A stretch of 35,525 nucleotides of DNA from Aeromonas simiae (GTDB lineage: Bacteria > Pseudomonadota > Gammaproteobacteria > Enterobacterales > Aeromonadaceae): NCBI RefSeq assembly GCF_000820125.1, contig NZ_CDBY01000041.1, positions 11,077 through 46,601 on the forward strand, read 5' to 3'. The notes beneath the pieces were generated by a model. The model made no database searches and had not been told where the DNA came from. It saw only the letters and a program-made list of their open reading frames with translations. Position 1 is the first letter of the stretch. Each line of letters starts with the position of its first letter. Both the position numbers and the translations under genes were made by a program. Below are positions 1 to 9,595 of the stretch, one piece after another.

Positions 1-32
1 TGTGCGGGTGTGCGGGTGTGAAAAAATGCAGG

Positions 33-60
33 AAAAAGAAAAGCCGGGCAAGCCCGGCTT
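33..60 (-). terminator. Rho-independent terminator of the alpha operon
   Basis: A perfect 9-bp stem (AAGCCGGGC / GCCCGGCTT, loop of two bases) lies just past the rplQ stop codon. Read on the minus strand it is followed by a T-rich tract (TTCTTTTT), the usual form of an intrinsic terminator. It closes the rpsM-rpsK-rpsD-rpoA-rplQ unit. On the plus strand the stem is also followed by a few T residues, so weak bidirectional activity is possible. Confidence 0.85.
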
Positions 61-68
61 TTTCTATC

Positions 69-464
<396 letters not shown>

Positions 465-495
465 CTAACTAAATCTGTGAACCCGTAATCTGGAT

Positions 496-1485
496 TTACT
501 CGTCAGCGATGCTGGCGGGCGGCCAGTTCTCAAGGCGCATGCCCAGAGACAGACCACGGGAGGCCAACACGTCCTTGATCTCAGTCAGGGACTTCTTACC
601 GAGGTTCGGAGTCTTAAGCAACTCGACTTCGGTACGCTGTACCAGATCACCAATATAGTGGATAGCTTCTGCCTTAAGACAGTTCGCGGAACGAACTGTC
701 AGCTCCAAATCATCGACAGGACGCAGCAGAATCGGATCGAACTCGGGTTTTTCTTCCTTCTTCTCGGGCACGCTTACGTCACGCAGGTCGACGAAGGCTT
801 CCAGCTGTTCTGCCAGGATAGTGGCGGAACGACGGATAGCCTCTTCCGGATCCAGAGTGCCGTTGGTCTCCATTTCGATGACCAGCTTGTCCAAGTCGGT
901 ACGCTGTTCCACACGAGCCGCTTCTACGTTGTAGGCGATACGAACGATCGGGCTGAACGCGGAGTCCAGCAGCAAACGACCAATCGGGCGCTCTTCATCG
1001 TCATTGTGGACGCGGGCGGAAGCGGGCACGTAACCACGACCACGCTGGATCTTCAGGCGCATGCTGATTTCAGCATTTGCACTGGTCAGGTGGCAGATTA
1101 CGTGCTCCGGGTTTACGATCTCGACTTCATCACCGTGAGTGATATCACCTGCGGTAACGGGGCCTGTTCCAGACTTGGTCAGGGACAGAGTAACCTCGTC
1201 CTTGCCTTCCAGCTTCACAGCGATGCCTTTCAGGTTCAGCAGGATTTCGAGAACGTCTTCCTGAACACCTTCCTTGCTGCTGTACTCATGCAGAACACCA
1301 TCGATTTCAACTTCAGTGACTGCACAACCGGGCATAGAAGAAAGCAAAATACGACGCAGGGCATTACCCAGCGTGTGACCAAAGCCACGCTCAAGCGGCT
1401 CAAGAGTCACTTTTGCGTGAGTCGGGCTAACTTGCTCAATATCAACTAGCCGCGGCTTAAGAAAATCTGTTACAGAACCCAGCAT
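496..1485 (-). CDS. rpoA: DNA-directed RNA polymerase alpha subunit
   Basis: The alpha subunit starts assembly of RNA polymerase (alpha2-beta-beta'-sigma) and contacts UP elements and activators. The 329-residue protein has the same length as in E. coli. The N-terminal assembly domain (about 1-235) carries the [11 protein letters not shown] segment with the arginine pair at 44-45 that is needed for alpha-beta contact. A charged linker (KKEEKPEFD) leads to the C-terminal domain (about 250-329) with [20 protein letters not shown], which holds the DNA-contacting arginine equivalent to E. coli R265. The gene sits between rpsD and rplQ in the alpha operon, so polymerase synthesis is tied to ribosomal protein control by S4. 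Confidence 0.99.
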
Positions 1486-1509
1486 TGTGTCCTCTCTTAG
1501 AAGCTAGCT

Positions 1510-2130
1510 TTACTTGGAGTAAAGCTCGACGATCAGCTGTTCGTTAATGTCGGCAGACAGGTCGGAACGCTCCGGCAGGCGCTTGAAGGCACCTTCCATC
1601 TTGGCAGCGTCAACCTCTACCCAAGTCGGCTTTTCGCGCTGAGCAGCGATTTCAAGAGCAGCCTTGATACGAGCCTGCTTCTTGGCCTTCTCACGAACAG
1701 AGACCACGTCCTCAGGGGAAACCTGGAAAGAAGGAATGTTCACAACGCGGCCGTTGACCATGATGGACTTGTGGCTAACCAGCTGACGTGCTTCAGCACG
1801 AGTGGCGCCGAAGCCCATGCGATAAACGACGTTGTCCAGACGACCTTCCAGCAGCTGCAACAGGTTTTCACCGGTGTTCCCCTTTTGACGGGAAGCATTG
1901 CGGTAGTAGTTGCGGAACTGTTTTTCCAAAATGCCGTAAATACGGCGAACTTTTTGCTTCTCGCGCAGTTGAACACCGTAGTCGGACAGGCGCGCTTTAC
2001 GAGCACCATGTTGACCCGGAGCGGTGTCAATCTTGCACTTAGAATCAATCGCACGAACACCAGACTTCAGGAAAAGGTCGGTGCCCTCACGACGGCTAAG
2101 CTTAAGCTTAGGACCGATATATCTTGCCAT
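1510..2130 (-). CDS. rpsD: 30S ribosomal protein S4, alpha operon autoregulator
   Basis: S4 is a primary 16S rRNA-binding protein that nucleates assembly of the 5' domain; in E. coli it is also the translational repressor of the alpha operon. The 206-residue product matches the E. coli length. It begins [19 protein letters not shown] and contains the S4 RNA-binding domain around residues 95-160 ([20 protein letters not shown], then [16 protein letters not shown]). The E. coli-like leader upstream of rpsM (see the leader entry) makes the same feedback likely here. It is third gene of the operon, 24 bases before rpoA. Confidence 0.99.
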   Translation of the reverse strand: MARYIGPKLKLSRREGTDLFLKSGVRAIDSKCKIDTAPGQHGARKARLSDYGVQLREKQKVRRIYGILEKQFRNYYRNASRQKGNTGENLLQLLEGRLDNVVYRMGFGATRAEARQLVSHKSIMVNGRVVNIPSFQVSPEDVVSVREKAKKQARIKAALEIAAQREKPTWVEVDAAKMEGAFKRLPERSDLSADINEQLIVELYSK

Positions 2131-2170
2131 CTTCTTTCTCCAACAATCCTAGACCAAGTAGCGAAACGCG

Positions 2171-2560
2171 TTACACGCGGCGCTTCTTGGGAGGACGACA
2201 ACCGTTGTGCGGGATCGGAGTCACATCAGTGATGTTCGTGATGCGGAAACCAGCCGCGTTCAGAGCGCGGATGGAAGACTCACGACCGGGACCCGGACCC
2301 TTGACCATGACTTCCAGGTTCTTCAGGCCATATTCTTTGGCCATCTCACCGGCACGCTCAGCTGCAACCTGGGCAGCGAACGGGGTGGACTTACGAGAAC
2401 CACGGAAACCAGAACCACCAGAAGTGGCCCAAGACAGAGCATTGCCCTGACGGTCAGTGATAGTCACGATTGTGTTGTTGAAAGAGGCGTGTACGTGTGC
2501 GATACCGTCGCTCACTTGCTTTTTAACGCGCTTGCGAGCACGAGTCGGAGTTTTAGCCAT
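2171..2560 (-). CDS. rpsK: 30S ribosomal protein S11
   Basis: S11 is a small-subunit platform protein that helps form the mRNA exit region near the 16S 3' end. The 129-residue product equals the E. coli length and shows the S11 core: [43 protein letters not shown], and the C-terminal [18 protein letters not shown]. It is second gene of the alpha operon, 14 bases after rpsM and 40 bases before rpsD. Confidence 0.99.
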   Translation of the reverse strand: MAKTPTRARKRVKKQVSDGIAHVHASFNNTIVTITDRQGNALSWATSGGSGFRGSRKSTPFAAQVAAERAGEMAKEYGLKNLEVMVKGPGPGRESSIRALNAAGFRITNITDVTPIPHNGCRPPKKRRV

Positions 2561-2574
2561 TTTCTACCTTCCCG

Positions 2575-2931
2575 TTACTTCTTGATAGCCTTGCGCGGAC
2601 CCTTACGGGTACGTGCGTTGGTCTTGGTGCGCTGACCACGAACAGGCAGGCTACGACGGTGACGCAAACCACGGTAGCAACCCAGGTCCATCAAGCGCTT
2701 GATGTTCATAGAAATCTGACGACGCAGGTCACCTTCTACAGTGTACTTACCTACTTGCTCGCGCAGAGTCTCTACCTGAGCTTCATCCAGGTCTTTAATT
2801 TTTACATTCTCAGCGATACCGGCTGCGGCACAGATGGCCTTGGAGCGGGTACGACCGATGCCATAAATCGCAGTCAAAGCGATGACTGCATGCTTATGGT
2901 CAGGAATGTTAATGCCAGCGATACGGGCCAC
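2575..2931 (-). CDS. rpsM: 30S ribosomal protein S13, first gene of the alpha operon (GTG start)
   Basis: S13 lies in the 30S head, contacts P-site tRNA and forms bridges to the 50S subunit. The product is 118 residues, as in E. coli, and begins (M)[19 protein letters not shown]; it ends with the basic tail [15 protein letters not shown] that reaches the P site. The start codon is GTG, preceded by TAGGAG at good spacing. This reproduces the E. coli rpsM initiation site, where the GTG is part of the S4-controlled pseudoknot, so the unusual start is probably functional. Confidence 0.98.
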   Translation of the reverse strand: MARIAGINIPDHKHAVIALTAIYGIGRTRSKAICAAAGIAENVKIKDLDEAQVETLREQVGKYTVEGDLRRQISMNIKRLMDLGCYRGLRHRRSLPVRGQRTKTNARTRKGPRKAIKK

Positions 2932-3004
2932 TATTCACTCCTACATAAAGTAGATTACGACCACCACAAAGCCCGTGAGCGGATACGTGGCGGTCAACCA
3001 TTAC
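2926..3004 (-). promoter_or_regulatory. Alpha operon leader, S4-responsive translational control element
   Basis: The region before and into rpsM resembles the E. coli alpha leader. On the minus strand it contains GTATCC, CGGGC and CGTA blocks in the same order, then TAGGAGTGAATAGTGGCCCGT at the start site, almost matching the E. coli equivalent. In E. coli this RNA folds into a pseudoknot (Rfam family Alpha_RBS) that S4 binds to trap the 30S subunit at the rpsM start. The CGGGC block can pair with GGCCCG at the start codon. The match is by eye; no covariance model was run. Confidence 0.75.
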
Positions 3005-3007
3005 ACA

Positions 3008-3041
3008 ACAAAAGTTGGCTGGCTATCTTAGCCAGCTCAAC
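3008..3041 (-). terminator. Possible attenuator hairpin between the spc and alpha operons
   Basis: Between rpmJ and the alpha leader there is a 12-bp stem with one bulged base: GTTG + GCTGGCTA pairs with TAGCCAGC + CAAC across a three-base loop. Read on the minus strand the hairpin is followed by TTTTGTTGTG. The stem is only moderately GC-rich and the T-run is short and interrupted. A partial terminator that lets some spc transcripts continue into the alpha genes is more likely than a full stop. Confidence 0.5.
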
Positions 3042-3071
3042 TATTTGTTGCAAGTACTAACCGTAACTTAA

Positions 3072-3185
3072 TTAGCCTTGGCGTTGCTTATGCTTAGGCT
3101 CGCTGCAAATCACACGCACCACACCGTGACGCTTGATGATTTTGCAGTTACGGCAGATTGCCTTAACGGAAGCACGAACTTTCAT
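3072..3185 (-). CDS. rpmJ: 50S ribosomal protein L36
   Basis: L36 is the smallest 50S protein and binds domain VI of 23S rRNA. The 37-residue product reads [19 protein letters not shown] and ends [10 protein letters not shown]. coli L36 has 38 residues. Cysteines at 11, 14 and 27 with the histidine at 32 form the zinc ribbon, so this is the zinc-binding form rather than a zinc-free paralog. It follows secY by 26 bases as the last gene of the spc operon, its standard place. Confidence 0.97.
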   Translation of the reverse strand: MKVRASVKAICRNCKIIKRHGVVRVICSEPKHKQRQG

Positions 3186-3211
3186 TGCTTAACTCCGTAA
3201 CTACGCCGACC

Positions 3212-4540
3212 TTAGCGGCCGTAGCCCTTCAGGTTGGCCTTCCTCAGGACATCACCATACTGATGAGACATCATATGGGTCTGAACCTGAGCCATGAAGT
3301 CCATGATAACTACCACGATAATCAGCAGCGAGGTGCCACCGAAATAGAACTGTACGTTCCAGGCAGTCATCAAGAACTGCGGTACCAGACAGATAAAGGT
3401 TATATACAGTGCACCGGCAAGAGTCAGGCGAGTCATAACCTTATCGATGTAACGTGCTGTCTGCTCGCCCGGGCGGATCCCCGGGATAAAGGCTCCACTC
3501 TTCTTCAGGTTGTCTGCTGTCTCACGCGGATTAAACACCAGCGCAGTATAGAAGAAACAGAAGAAGATAATGGCTGCTGCATACAGCATCTCATACAAGG
3601 GCTGACCCGGCTGCAGAACCATAGAGATCTGCTGCAGGACATCGGCAACCTTGCCCTCACCCTGACCAAACCAAGAGGTAATGGTCCCCGGGAAGAGGAT
3701 GATACTGGATGCGAAAATCGCAGGAATCACACCAGCCATATTAACTTTCAACGGCAGGTGCGTGCTTTGCGCTGCAAATACCTGACGGCCCTGTTGACGC
3801 TTTGCGTAGTTGACGACGATACGACGCTGACCACGCTCCACAAAGACCACAAAGTAAGTTACAGCGAAAACAATCAAGCCCAGCAACAGCAACAGCAGGA
3901 TGTGCAATTCCCCTTGACGTGCCTGTTCGGCCGTAGCGCCAATGGCATGAGGCAGCCCAGCAACGATACCCGTGAAAATAATCAACGAGATACCATTACC
4001 AATGCCACGCTCCGTAATCTGCTCACCCAACCACATCAAGAACATGGTTCCGGTGACCAGACTCACAACCGCTGTGAAATAGAAACCGAAGCCCGGATTA
4101 GTCACGAGCCCCTGCATCATATTCGGCAAGCCGGTTGCAATACCAATGGCCTGGAAAGTTCCCAATACCAACGTACCCCAGCGCGTATATTGGCTGATCT
4201 TGCGGCGCCCCGACTCACCCTCTTTCTTGAGTTCAGCAAGAGTAGGATGAACCACGGTCAACAACTGGATGATGATCGATGCCGAAATATACGGCATGAT
4301 CCCCAGCGCAAGAATAGAGGCACGGGCAAGTGCACCACCACTGAACATGTTGAACATCTCAATGATGGTGCCCTTCTGTTGCTGGAACAGTTCGGCCAGT
4401 ACGGCGGCGTCAATACCAGGAATCGGCACATAAGAGCCTGCGCGGAATACGATAATCGCTCCGAGAACGAAGAGCAGACGGCTCTTCAGCTCACTCAGAC
4501 CACCCTGTGCCTTAACATCCAATCCTGGTTTCTTAGCCAT
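3212..4540 (-). CDS. secY: Preprotein translocase channel subunit SecY
   Basis: SecY is the pore of the SecYEG translocon in the inner membrane, through which SecA drives secretory proteins and ribosomes insert membrane proteins. The 442-residue protein (E. coli 443) has the expected ten hydrophobic segments, beginning around [27 protein letters not shown]. It keeps the cytosolic loops used by SecA and ribosomes ([17 protein letters not shown] and [22 protein letters not shown]) and the [22 protein letters not shown] segment typical of the family. It lies in the spc operon between rplO and rpmJ, eight bases from rplO. Confidence 0.99.
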   Translation of the reverse strand: MAKKPGLDVKAQGGLSELKSRLLFVLGAIIVFRAGSYVPIPGIDAAVLAELFQQQKGTIIEMFNMFSGGALARASILALGIMPYISASIIIQLLTVVHPTLAELKKEGESGRRKISQYTRWGTLVLGTFQAIGIATGLPNMMQGLVTNPGFGFYFTAVVSLVTGTMFLMWLGEQITERGIGNGISLIIFTGIVAGLPHAIGATAEQARQGELHILLLLLLGLIVFAVTYFVVFVERGQRRIVVNYAKRQQGRQVFAAQSTHLPLKVNMAGVIPAIFASSIILFPGTITSWFGQGEGKVADVLQQISMVLQPGQPLYEMLYAAAIIFFCFFYTALVFNPRETADNLKKSGAFIPGIRPGEQTARYIDKVMTRLTLAGALYITFICLVPQFLMTAWNVQFYFGGTSLLIIVVVIMDFMAQVQTHMMSHQYGDVLRKANLKGYGR

Positions 4541-4548
4541 TGTACTGA

Positions 4549-4986
4549 TTATTCCTCGATTTTGCCGCCAGCGGCCTCGATGGCTGCACGTGCACCCTTG
4601 GTGACGGGCAGACCACGAACGGTTACAGCACGGTCAATGTTGCCAGACAGGACAACCTTAACAAACTCGATGTTCTTAGTAACAACACCAGCTTGCTTCA
4701 GGGTGCTCAGATCGACCACATCACCCTCTACCTTGGCGATCTCGTTCAGGCGAACCTCGGCAGAAACCAGAGACTTGCGAGAAGTGAAACCGAACTTCGG
4801 CAGACGGATTTTCAGCGGCATCTGACCGCCTTCATAACCGCGACGGACCTTGCCACCACCGGAACGGGAGGTCTGGCCCTTAACACCACGACCACCAGTC
4901 TTACCCAGACCAGAGCCGATACCACGACCGCGACGAGCCTTCTCAGGCTTAGAGCCAGCGGCCGGAGACAGAGTGTTCAGACGCAT
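4549..4986 (-). CDS. rplO: 50S ribosomal protein L15
   Basis: L15 is a late-assembly 50S protein with a long N-terminal extension running through 23S rRNA. The 145-residue product (E. coli 144) begins [20 protein letters not shown] and has the glycine/arginine-rich extension [19 protein letters not shown] followed by [20 protein letters not shown]. The globular domain ends in [18 protein letters not shown]. Its start lies two bases from the rpmD stop, so the two are probably translationally coupled. Confidence 0.98.
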   Translation of the reverse strand: MRLNTLSPAAGSKPEKARRGRGIGSGLGKTGGRGVKGQTSRSGGGKVRRGYEGGQMPLKIRLPKFGFTSRKSLVSAEVRLNEIAKVEGDVVDLSTLKQAGVVTKNIEFVKVVLSGNIDRAVTVRGLPVTKGARAAIEAAGGKIEE

Positions 4987-4988
4987 GC

Positions 4989-5171
4989 TTAGCCCTCCAC
5001 CTTAACCATGTAGTACACCTGGTTGATCATACCGCGAACGCAAGGAGTGTCCTCCAGCTCAACGGTGTGACCGATGCGACGCAGACCCAGGCCACGCAGA
5101 GTAGCCTTATGCTTGGGCAAGCGGCCGATAGAGCTGCGGGTTTGAGTTACTTTTACAGTCTTGTTAGCCAT
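4989..5171 (-). CDS. rpmD: 50S ribosomal protein L30
   Basis: L30 is a small 50S protein bound to domain II of 23S rRNA. The 60-residue product has the short bacterial L30 fold: [33 protein letters not shown] carries the conserved core, and it ends [13 protein letters not shown]. The length is normal (E. coli 59). It sits between rpsE and rplO in the spc operon with six bases on one side and two on the other. Confidence 0.98.
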   Translation of the reverse strand: MANKTVKVTQTRSSIGRLPKHKATLRGLGLRRIGHTVELEDTPCVRGMINQVYYMVKVEG

Positions 5172-5177
5172 GTCGCA

Positions 5178-5678
5178 TTACCCCAGAATTTCTTCAACGC
5201 GCAGACCACGCTTCGCAGCGATCTGTTCCGGAGATTGACCGTGAACCAGAGCGTCTACAGTGGCGCGAACCACGTTGATCGGGTTAGTGGAACCGTAGGT
5301 CTTGGCCAGCACGTTGTGAACACCAGCAACTTCCAGAACGGCACGCATGGCACCGCCAGCGATGATACCAGTACCTTCATAAGCCGGCTTCATGAATACG
5401 GTGGAACCAGAGTGGATACCCTTCACCGGGTGGTGCAGAGTGCCATTGTTCAGTTCTACCTTCTTCAGGTTGCGCTTGGCCTGTTCCATTGCCTTTTGAA
5501 TGGCAGCCGGAACTTCACGGGCCTTACCGTAACCGTAACCTACACGGCCGTTGCCATCACCCACTACGGTCAGTGCGGTGAAGGACATGATACGACCACC
5601 CTTAACAGTTTTCGAAACACGGTTTACCGCAATGAGCTTCTCGTGCAGTTCACCGGCTTGAGATTCGATTTTAGCCAT
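5178..5678 (-). CDS. rpsE: 30S ribosomal protein S5
   Basis: S5 lies at the mRNA entry channel and takes part in decoding accuracy and mRNA helicase activity of the ribosome. The 166-residue product (E. coli 167) has the double-stranded-RNA-binding-like N-terminal domain ([19 protein letters not shown]) with the loop where spectinomycin resistance changes arise in E. coli (around VSKTVKGGR). The C-terminal domain includes [19 protein letters not shown]. The residues of that loop look wild type. It is an spc operon gene, placed between rplR and rpmD. Confidence 0.98.
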   Translation of the reverse strand: MAKIESQAGELHEKLIAVNRVSKTVKGGRIMSFTALTVVGDGNGRVGYGYGKAREVPAAIQKAMEQAKRNLKKVELNNGTLHHPVKGIHSGSTVFMKPAYEGTGIIAGGAMRAVLEVAGVHNVLAKTYGSTNPINVVRATVDALVHGQSPEQIAAKRGLRVEEILG

Positions 5679-5692
5679 CTTCGACTCCTACC

Positions 5693-6046
5693 TTAGAACT
5701 GCAGACCAGCGTCACGAGCAGCGGTAGCCAGAGCGGCTACACGACCGTGATACTTGAAACCGGAACGGTCAAAAGACACGTTCTGTACGCCCTTGGCGAT
5801 GGCGCGCTCGGCGATAGCTTTACCTACAACGGCGGCCGCGTCGGCGTTACCGGTGTATTTGATGCTCTCGCTGATAGCCTTCTCTACAGTGGAAGCAGAG
5901 GCCAGGACTTCGGAACCGTTGGCTGCAATAACCTGCGCGTAGATATGACGCGGAGTACGGTGAACAACCAGACGAGTCGCACCCAGTTCCTGCATCTTCT
6001 TACGTGCACGAGTAGCACGACGGAGACGAGCTGCTTTCTTGTCCAT
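5693..6046 (-). CDS. rplR: 50S ribosomal protein L18
   Basis: L18 binds 5S rRNA together with L5 and L25 and places it in the central protuberance. The 117-residue product equals the E. coli length. It begins [19 protein letters not shown], the basic RNA-binding N-terminus, and includes [16 protein letters not shown] and the ending [21 protein letters not shown]. It lies ten bases after rplF and 14 before rpsE in the spc operon. Confidence 0.98.
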   Translation of the reverse strand: MDKKAARLRRATRARKKMQELGATRLVVHRTPRHIYAQVIAANGSEVLASASTVEKAISESIKYTGNADAAAVVGKAIAERAIAKGVQNVSFDRSGFKYHGRVAALATAARDAGLQF

Positions 6047-6055
6047 AGTGTTACC

Positions 6056-6589
6056 TTACTTCTTCTTAGCTTCTTTAGTACGCACCTGCTCATTGGCATA
6101 GCGTACACCCTTGCCCTTGTAGGGCTCCGGAGCGCGGTAAGCACGGATATCCGCGGCAACTTGGCCGATCACCTGCTTGTCAACGCCACGCAGAACGATC
6201 TCGGTCTGGGACGGGCATTCAGCGGTGATACCAGCCGGAAGAGCATGCTCAACCGGGTGGGAGAAGCCCAGCGCCAGCGCAACAGCATTGCCCTTGACGG
6301 AGGCACGATAGCCTACGCCAACCAGCTGCAGCTTGCGCTCGAAGCCTTGGGTAACACCGATGACCATGTTGTTGACCAGGGCGCGAGCAGTACCAGCTTG
6401 AGCATTGGCACCGGCAAAGCCGGCACGCGGAGCAAACTTCAGTACGCCTTCTTCCTTGGTCACTTCAACAGCCGCGTTGATGGAACGAACCAGAGAGCCC
6501 TTGGAACCTTTTACGGTCAGCTCTTGGCCATTCAGAGTCACCTCTACGCCGGCAGGAATCGCGACGGGTGCCTTAGCAACACGAGACAT
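6056..6589 (-). CDS. rplF: 50S ribosomal protein L6
   Basis: L6 is a two-domain 50S protein near the sarcin-ricin loop and factor-binding site. The 177-residue product equals the E. coli length. Its duplicated alpha/beta domains run about 1-80 and 81-177; the C-terminal domain carries the conserved [32 protein letters not shown] signature in overlapping parts. A good ribosome binding site (AGGAGG-like, TTAAGGAGGTAGGAA) precedes the ATG. It lies in the spc operon between rpsH and rplR. Confidence 0.98.
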   Translation of the reverse strand: MSRVAKAPVAIPAGVEVTLNGQELTVKGSKGSLVRSINAAVEVTKEEGVLKFAPRAGFAGANAQAGTARALVNNMVIGVTQGFERKLQLVGVGYRASVKGNAVALALGFSHPVEHALPAGITAECPSQTEIVLRGVDKQVIGQVAADIRAYRAPEPYKGKGVRYANEQVRTKEAKKK

Positions 6590-6600
6590 TTCCTACCTCC

Positions 6601-6993
6601 TTAAGCGACGTAGCAGATGATCTCACCGCCCATGCCAGCCTTACGAGCAGCACGGTCAGTCATCACACCTTTCGAAGTGGACACAACAGCTATACCCAGA
6701 CCACCCATAACTTTCGGCAGATCAGAGGTACGCTTGTAAATACGCAGGCCGGGACGGCTTACGCGTTGGATCAGTTCTACAACCGGCTGGCCTTGGAAAT
6801 ACTTAAGTTCGATTTCCAGTTCCGGCTTCACGTCACCAGCTACTTTGTAGCCAGTGATGTAACCTTCTTCTTTCAGCACTTCGGCAATCGCTACCTTCAG
6901 CTTGGAAGAGGGCATGGAAACCGCAACTTTGCTAGCCGCCTGACCGTTACGGATGCGGGTCAGCATATCCGCGATCGGATCTTGCATGCTCAT
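6601..6993 (-). CDS. rpsH: 30S ribosomal protein S8, spc operon autoregulator
   Basis: S8 is a primary 16S rRNA-binding protein (helix 21) and in E. coli represses spc translation by binding the rplE start region. The 130-residue product matches the E. coli length and starts [18 protein letters not shown]. The C-terminal RNA-binding signature is present: [19 protein letters not shown] followed by [11 protein letters not shown]. The presence of an E. coli-like rplX/rplE junction upstream suggests the feedback is conserved. Confidence 0.99.
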   Translation of the reverse strand: MSMQDPIADMLTRIRNGQAASKVAVSMPSSKLKVAIAEVLKEEGYITGYKVAGDVKPELEIELKYFQGQPVVELIQRVSRPGLRIYKRTSDLPKVMGGLGIAVVSTSKGVMTDRAARKAGMGGEIICYVA

Positions 6994-7013
6994 AGTTTAA
7001 CTCCCGAGATTCT

Positions 7014-7319
7014 TTACCAAGAGGCCTTTTTCAGGCCCGGAATTTCACCCTTCATGGCATGCTCACGCACCTTGATGCGGCACAGGCCAAATTTGCGCAG
7101 GAAACCGTGCGGACGGCCAGTAATGGCACAACGGTTACGCTGGCGGGTCGGGCTGGAATCACGGGGCAGCTGTTGCAGCTTCAGAACAGCATCCCAACGC
7201 GCTTCGTCAGAAGCATTCATATCTACGATGAGAGCTTTCAGCTCGGCACGCTTGGTAGCGTACTTGGCTGCCAGCTTGGCACGCTTCGCGTCGCGTGCTT
7301 TCATGGAAAGTTTTGCCAT
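7014..7319 (-). CDS. rpsN: 30S ribosomal protein S14, zinc-independent form
   Basis: S14 sits in the 30S head and is added late in assembly. The 101-residue length and the absence of the CxxC...CxxC zinc ribbon identify the long, zinc-free form usual in Gammaproteobacteria. Conserved parts are the N-terminal basic helix ([16 protein letters not shown]) and the C-terminal [19 protein letters not shown], ending [12 protein letters not shown]. It lies 20 bases after rpsH's upstream neighbour order rplE-rpsN-rpsH in the spc operon, with 11 bases to rplE. Confidence 0.98.
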   Translation of the reverse strand: MAKLSMKARDAKRAKLAAKYATKRAELKALIVDMNASDEARWDAVLKLQQLPRDSSPTRQRNRCAITGRPHGFLRKFGLCRIKVREHAMKGEIPGLKKASW

Positions 7320-7330
7320 AACCCTACACC

Positions 7331-7870
7331 TTACTTGCGGAACGGGAAGTTAAAGGCAGCCAGCAGAGCACGGCCTTCATCATCGGTTTGCGCGGAGGTG
7401 GTGATGGTGATATCCAGACCACGAACGCGATCGACCTTGTCATAGTCGATTTCCGGGAAGATGATCTGCTCACGCACACCCATGGAGTAGTTACCACGGC
7501 CATCGAACGACTTAGCGTTCAGACCACGGAAGTCACGGACACGGGGTACAGCGATAGAGATCAGGCGCTCCAGGAACTCCCACATACGCTCGCCACGCAG
7601 GGTTACTTTGCAACCTATCGGGTAGCCTTCACGAATCTTGAAGCCCGCAACGGATTTACGAGCTTTGGTGACCAGCGGCTTCTGACCGGAAATGGCTGCC
7701 AAATCGGCAACGGCATTTTCCAGCAGTTTTTTATCAGCAATCGCTTCACCAACACCCATGTTCAGGGTGATTTTCTCGATCCGAGGGACTTGCATGATAG
7801 TCTTGTAACCGAACTGCTTACTCAGTTCATTTACTACATTTGCTTTGTAGTAATCATGCAGTTTCGCCAT
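7331..7870 (-). CDS. rplE: 50S ribosomal protein L5
   Basis: L5 binds 5S rRNA and contacts P-site tRNA from the central protuberance. The 179-residue product equals the E. coli length and starts [21 protein letters not shown]. It includes the family signature region [15 protein letters not shown] and [19 protein letters not shown], and ends AFNFPFRK. The sequence around its start codon is the probable S8 operator (separate entry). Confidence 0.99.
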   Translation of the reverse strand: MAKLHDYYKANVVNELSKQFGYKTIMQVPRIEKITLNMGVGEAIADKKLLENAVADLAAISGQKPLVTKARKSVAGFKIREGYPIGCKVTLRGERMWEFLERLISIAVPRVRDFRGLNAKSFDGRGNYSMGVREQIIFPEIDYDKVDRVRGLDITITTSAQTDDEGRALLAAFNFPFRK

Positions 7871-7884
7871 CGTTAAACTCCAAT
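7831..7884 (-). promoter_or_regulatory. Candidate S8 translational operator at the rplX/rplE junction
   Basis: The rplX-rplE spacer and first codons of rplE closely match the E. coli region known to bind S8. Two stems can be seen: AGTTT (spacer, 7875-7879) with AAACT (7860-7864), which encloses the ATG, and TTACTAC (7847-7853) with GTAGTAA (7831-7837). Folding here would hide the rplE start from ribosomes. Repression of spc translation by S8 is known in E. coli; that it acts here is inferred from similarity. Confidence 0.5.
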
Positions 7885-8201
7885 TACTTCACAAGTTCGC
7901 CGGTGGATTTGAAAACACGCACTTTCTTGCCGTCTTCAATCCGGAAACCTACGCGGTCAGCCTTGCCAGAGGCAGAGTTGAACAGCGCTACGTTAGATAC
8001 GTGGATCGGGGCTTCTTTGGTTACGATGCCACCGGCCTGACCCAGAGCGGGTACCGGCTTTTGGTGCTTCTTAACCAAGTTGATGCCTTCCACAACGACC
8101 TTACCTTCAGAGGCCAGGACTTGAGTGACTTTGCCACGCTTGCCCTTGTCTTTGCCGGTCAGGACGATTACTTCGTCTTCGCGACGGATTTTAGCTGCCA
8201 T
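7884..8201 (-). CDS. rplX: 50S ribosomal protein L24
   Basis: L24 is an assembly-initiator protein that binds the 5' end of 23S rRNA. The 105-residue product (E. coli 104) begins [25 protein letters not shown], which includes the KOW motif (about residues 8-35), and continues [13 protein letters not shown] with the family's basic loop. It is second gene of the spc operon, 11 bases after rplN and 13 before rplE. Confidence 0.98.
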   Translation of the reverse strand: MAAKIRREDEVIVLTGKDKGKRGKVTQVLASEGKVVVEGINLVKKHQKPVPALGQAGGIVTKEAPIHVSNVALFNSASGKADRVGFRIEDGKKVRVFKSTGELVK

Positions 8202-8212
8202 CGTTCGACTCC

Positions 8213-8581
8213 TTACAGTACTTCAGGTGCCAGGGACACAATCTTCATGAACTTTTCATTACGCAGTTCACGAGTCACCGGGCCAAAAATACGAGTACCG
8301 ATCGGCTGCTGGTTGTTGTTAAGCAACACAGCCGCGTTATTGTCGAAACGGATGACAGAGCCGTCCGGACGACGAACGCCTTTACGGGTGCGTACGACCA
8401 CCGCGTTGTACACATCACCTTTCTTCACTTTACCGCGAGGAATGGCTTCTTTGATAGAAACCTTGATGATGTCGCCGATGCCGGCGTAACGGCGGTGCGA
8501 ACCACCCAGAACCTTAATACACATTACGCTGCGTGCGCCGGAGTTATCGGCAACATCCAGCATACTTTGCATCTGGATCAT
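8213..8581 (-). CDS. rplN: 50S ribosomal protein L14, first gene of the spc operon
   Basis: L14 is a 50S protein at the subunit interface that forms an intersubunit bridge and is the docking site of the silencing factor RsfS. The 122-residue product (E. coli 123) starts [17 protein letters not shown], with the signature [19 protein letters not shown] and the ending [20 protein letters not shown]. It heads the spc operon behind a predicted promoter and a leader of about 60 bases. Confidence 0.98.
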   Translation of the reverse strand: MIQMQSMLDVADNSGARSVMCIKVLGGSHRRYAGIGDIIKVSIKEAIPRGKVKKGDVYNAVVVRTRKGVRRPDGSVIRFDNNAAVLLNNNQQPIGTRIFGPVTRELRNEKFMKIVSLAPEVL

Positions 8582-8646
8582 CTTAGTGCTCCGCTTTGTT
8601 TACTTCTTATCCCTCTCGGGATCTGGCTGCCTTTGAAAGGCGCGAA

Positions 8647-8678
8647 ACTATAACACAGGTATTTTCGAAAAGGTAGCC
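8647..8678 (-). promoter_or_regulatory. Predicted spc operon promoter (extended -10)
   Basis: Between the S10 terminator and rplN the minus strand carries TGTTATAGT, an extended -10 (TGn + TATAGT, 5 of 6 to consensus). The -35 at 17-bp spacing (TACCTT) is poor, which is common when an extended -10 is present. A spc promoter is expected at this place from E. coli; its use here is predicted only. Confidence 0.55.
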
Positions 8679-8679
8679 T

Positions 8680-8711
8680 AAAAAACAAACGGCCCCACCA
8701 GGGGCCGTTTG
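8680..8711 (-). terminator. Rho-independent terminator of the S10 operon
   Basis: An 11-bp perfect stem (CAAACGGCCCC / GGGGCCGTTTG) with a four-base loop lies 18 bases past the rpsQ stop. On the minus strand it is followed by six T residues. It separates the S10 and spc transcription units. Confidence 0.9.
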
Positions 8712-8729
8712 GGCTAGCAAGAACCTAAA

Positions 8730-8978
8730 TTAGGCCTTTTCTACAATACCAACCAGGGTCCAGGACTTGGTCTTGGACAGCGGACGGCACTCGCGGATTT
8801 CCACGAGGTCGCCAGCCTTGCACTCGTTGTTTTCATCGTGTACGTGCAGCTTGGTAGTGCGCTTGATGATCTTACCGTAGATCGGGTGCTTTACCTTGCG
8901 CTCGATAGCCACAGTGATGGACTTGTCCATCTTGTCGCTGATTACACGACCCTGCAGAGTACGGATCTTGTCAGTCAT
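8730..8978 (-). CDS. rpsQ: 30S ribosomal protein S17
   Basis: S17 is an OB-fold protein that binds 16S rRNA early in assembly. The 82-residue product (E. coli 84) has [19 protein letters not shown], then [23 protein letters not shown] and [20 protein letters not shown], all standard. Its start overlaps the rpmC stop by one base (TAATG), a coupled arrangement. It is the last S10 operon gene, followed by a terminator. Confidence 0.98.
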   Translation of the reverse strand: MTDKIRTLQGRVISDKMDKSITVAIERKVKHPIYGKIIKRTTKLHVHDENNECKAGDLVEIRECRPLSKTKSWTLVGIVEKA

Positions 8979-9169
8979 TACGCACCTGCCTTCTGAGTCA
9001 GTACAGTCTTGATGCGCGCGATGTCGCGACGCACTTGTTTCAGAGTGTGAGTCTGAGCCAGTTGACCGGTGGAGGCTTGCATACGCAGGTTGAACTGCTC
9101 ACGCAGCTTAGCCAGCAGTTCCTGGTTCAGCTCTTCGACGCTCTTTTCGCGCAGATCTTGTGCTTTCAT
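8978..9169 (-). CDS. rpmC: 50S ribosomal protein L29
   Basis: L29 is a small helical protein near the exit tunnel that, with L23, forms the docking site for trigger factor and SRP. The 63-residue product starts [19 protein letters not shown] and contains [16 protein letters not shown], identical in length to E. coli L29. I chose the ATG at 9169 rather than the in-frame GTG one codon upstream, because it gives the family's N-terminus and overlaps the rplP stop by one base (TGATG). Confidence 0.97.
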   Translation of the reverse strand: MKAQDLREKSVEELNQELLAKLREQFNLRMQASTGQLAQTHTLKQVRRDIARIKTVLTQKAGA

Positions 9170-9582
9170 CACATCACCGTCCGAGTTACGAAAGTGGTCT
9201 GAACAGACAGCTTGGCTGCGGCCAGGGCGAACGCTTCGCGTGCCAGAGCCTCAGGAACACCGTCCATCTCGTACAGGACTTTGCCCGGCTGGATCTGAGC
9301 GACCCAGTATTCCACGTTACCCTTACCTTTACCCATACGAACTTCGAGGGGCTTTTCGGTGATGGGCTTGTCCGGGAACACACGGATCCAGATCTTGCCT
9401 TGACGCTTAACGTGACGAGTCATAGCACGACGAGCTGCTTCGATTTGACGGGCAGTCAGACGGCCACGAGTGGTCGCTTTCAGGCCAAAGGAACCGAAGG
9501 AAACTTCGTTACCAGAGGTGGCCATACCGCGGTTACGACCCTTATGGATCTTGCGGAATTTAGTACGCTTAGGTTGCAACAT
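9169..9582 (-). CDS. rplP: 50S ribosomal protein L16
   Basis: L16 organises the tRNA-binding region of the 50S subunit and is required for peptidyltransferase activity. The 137-residue product (E. coli 136) begins [19 protein letters not shown]. It carries the [19 protein letters not shown] segment, where in E. coli an arginine is hydroxylated by the oxygenase RoxA, and ends TTFVTRTVM. It overlaps rpmC by one base and follows rpsC by 13 bases. Confidence 0.99.
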   Translation of the reverse strand: MLQPKRTKFRKIHKGRNRGMATSGNEVSFGSFGLKATTRGRLTARQIEAARRAMTRHVKRQGKIWIRVFPDKPITEKPLEVRMGKGKGNVEYWVAQIQPGKVLYEMDGVPEALAREAFALAAAKLSVQTTFVTRTVM

Positions 9583-9595
9583 TTACCGAATCTCC

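Noticed and set aside
1..20. Short direct repeat (TGCGGGTG twice) at the window edge
   Set aside because: Only two partial copies are visible and the context is cut, so no repeat family or function can be claimed.
3185..4825. A 546-codon open frame opposite secY and rplO
   Set aside because: The antisense product is rich in Gln, His, Asn and Arg, with no membrane or domain pattern; SecY and L15 on the other strand are certain.
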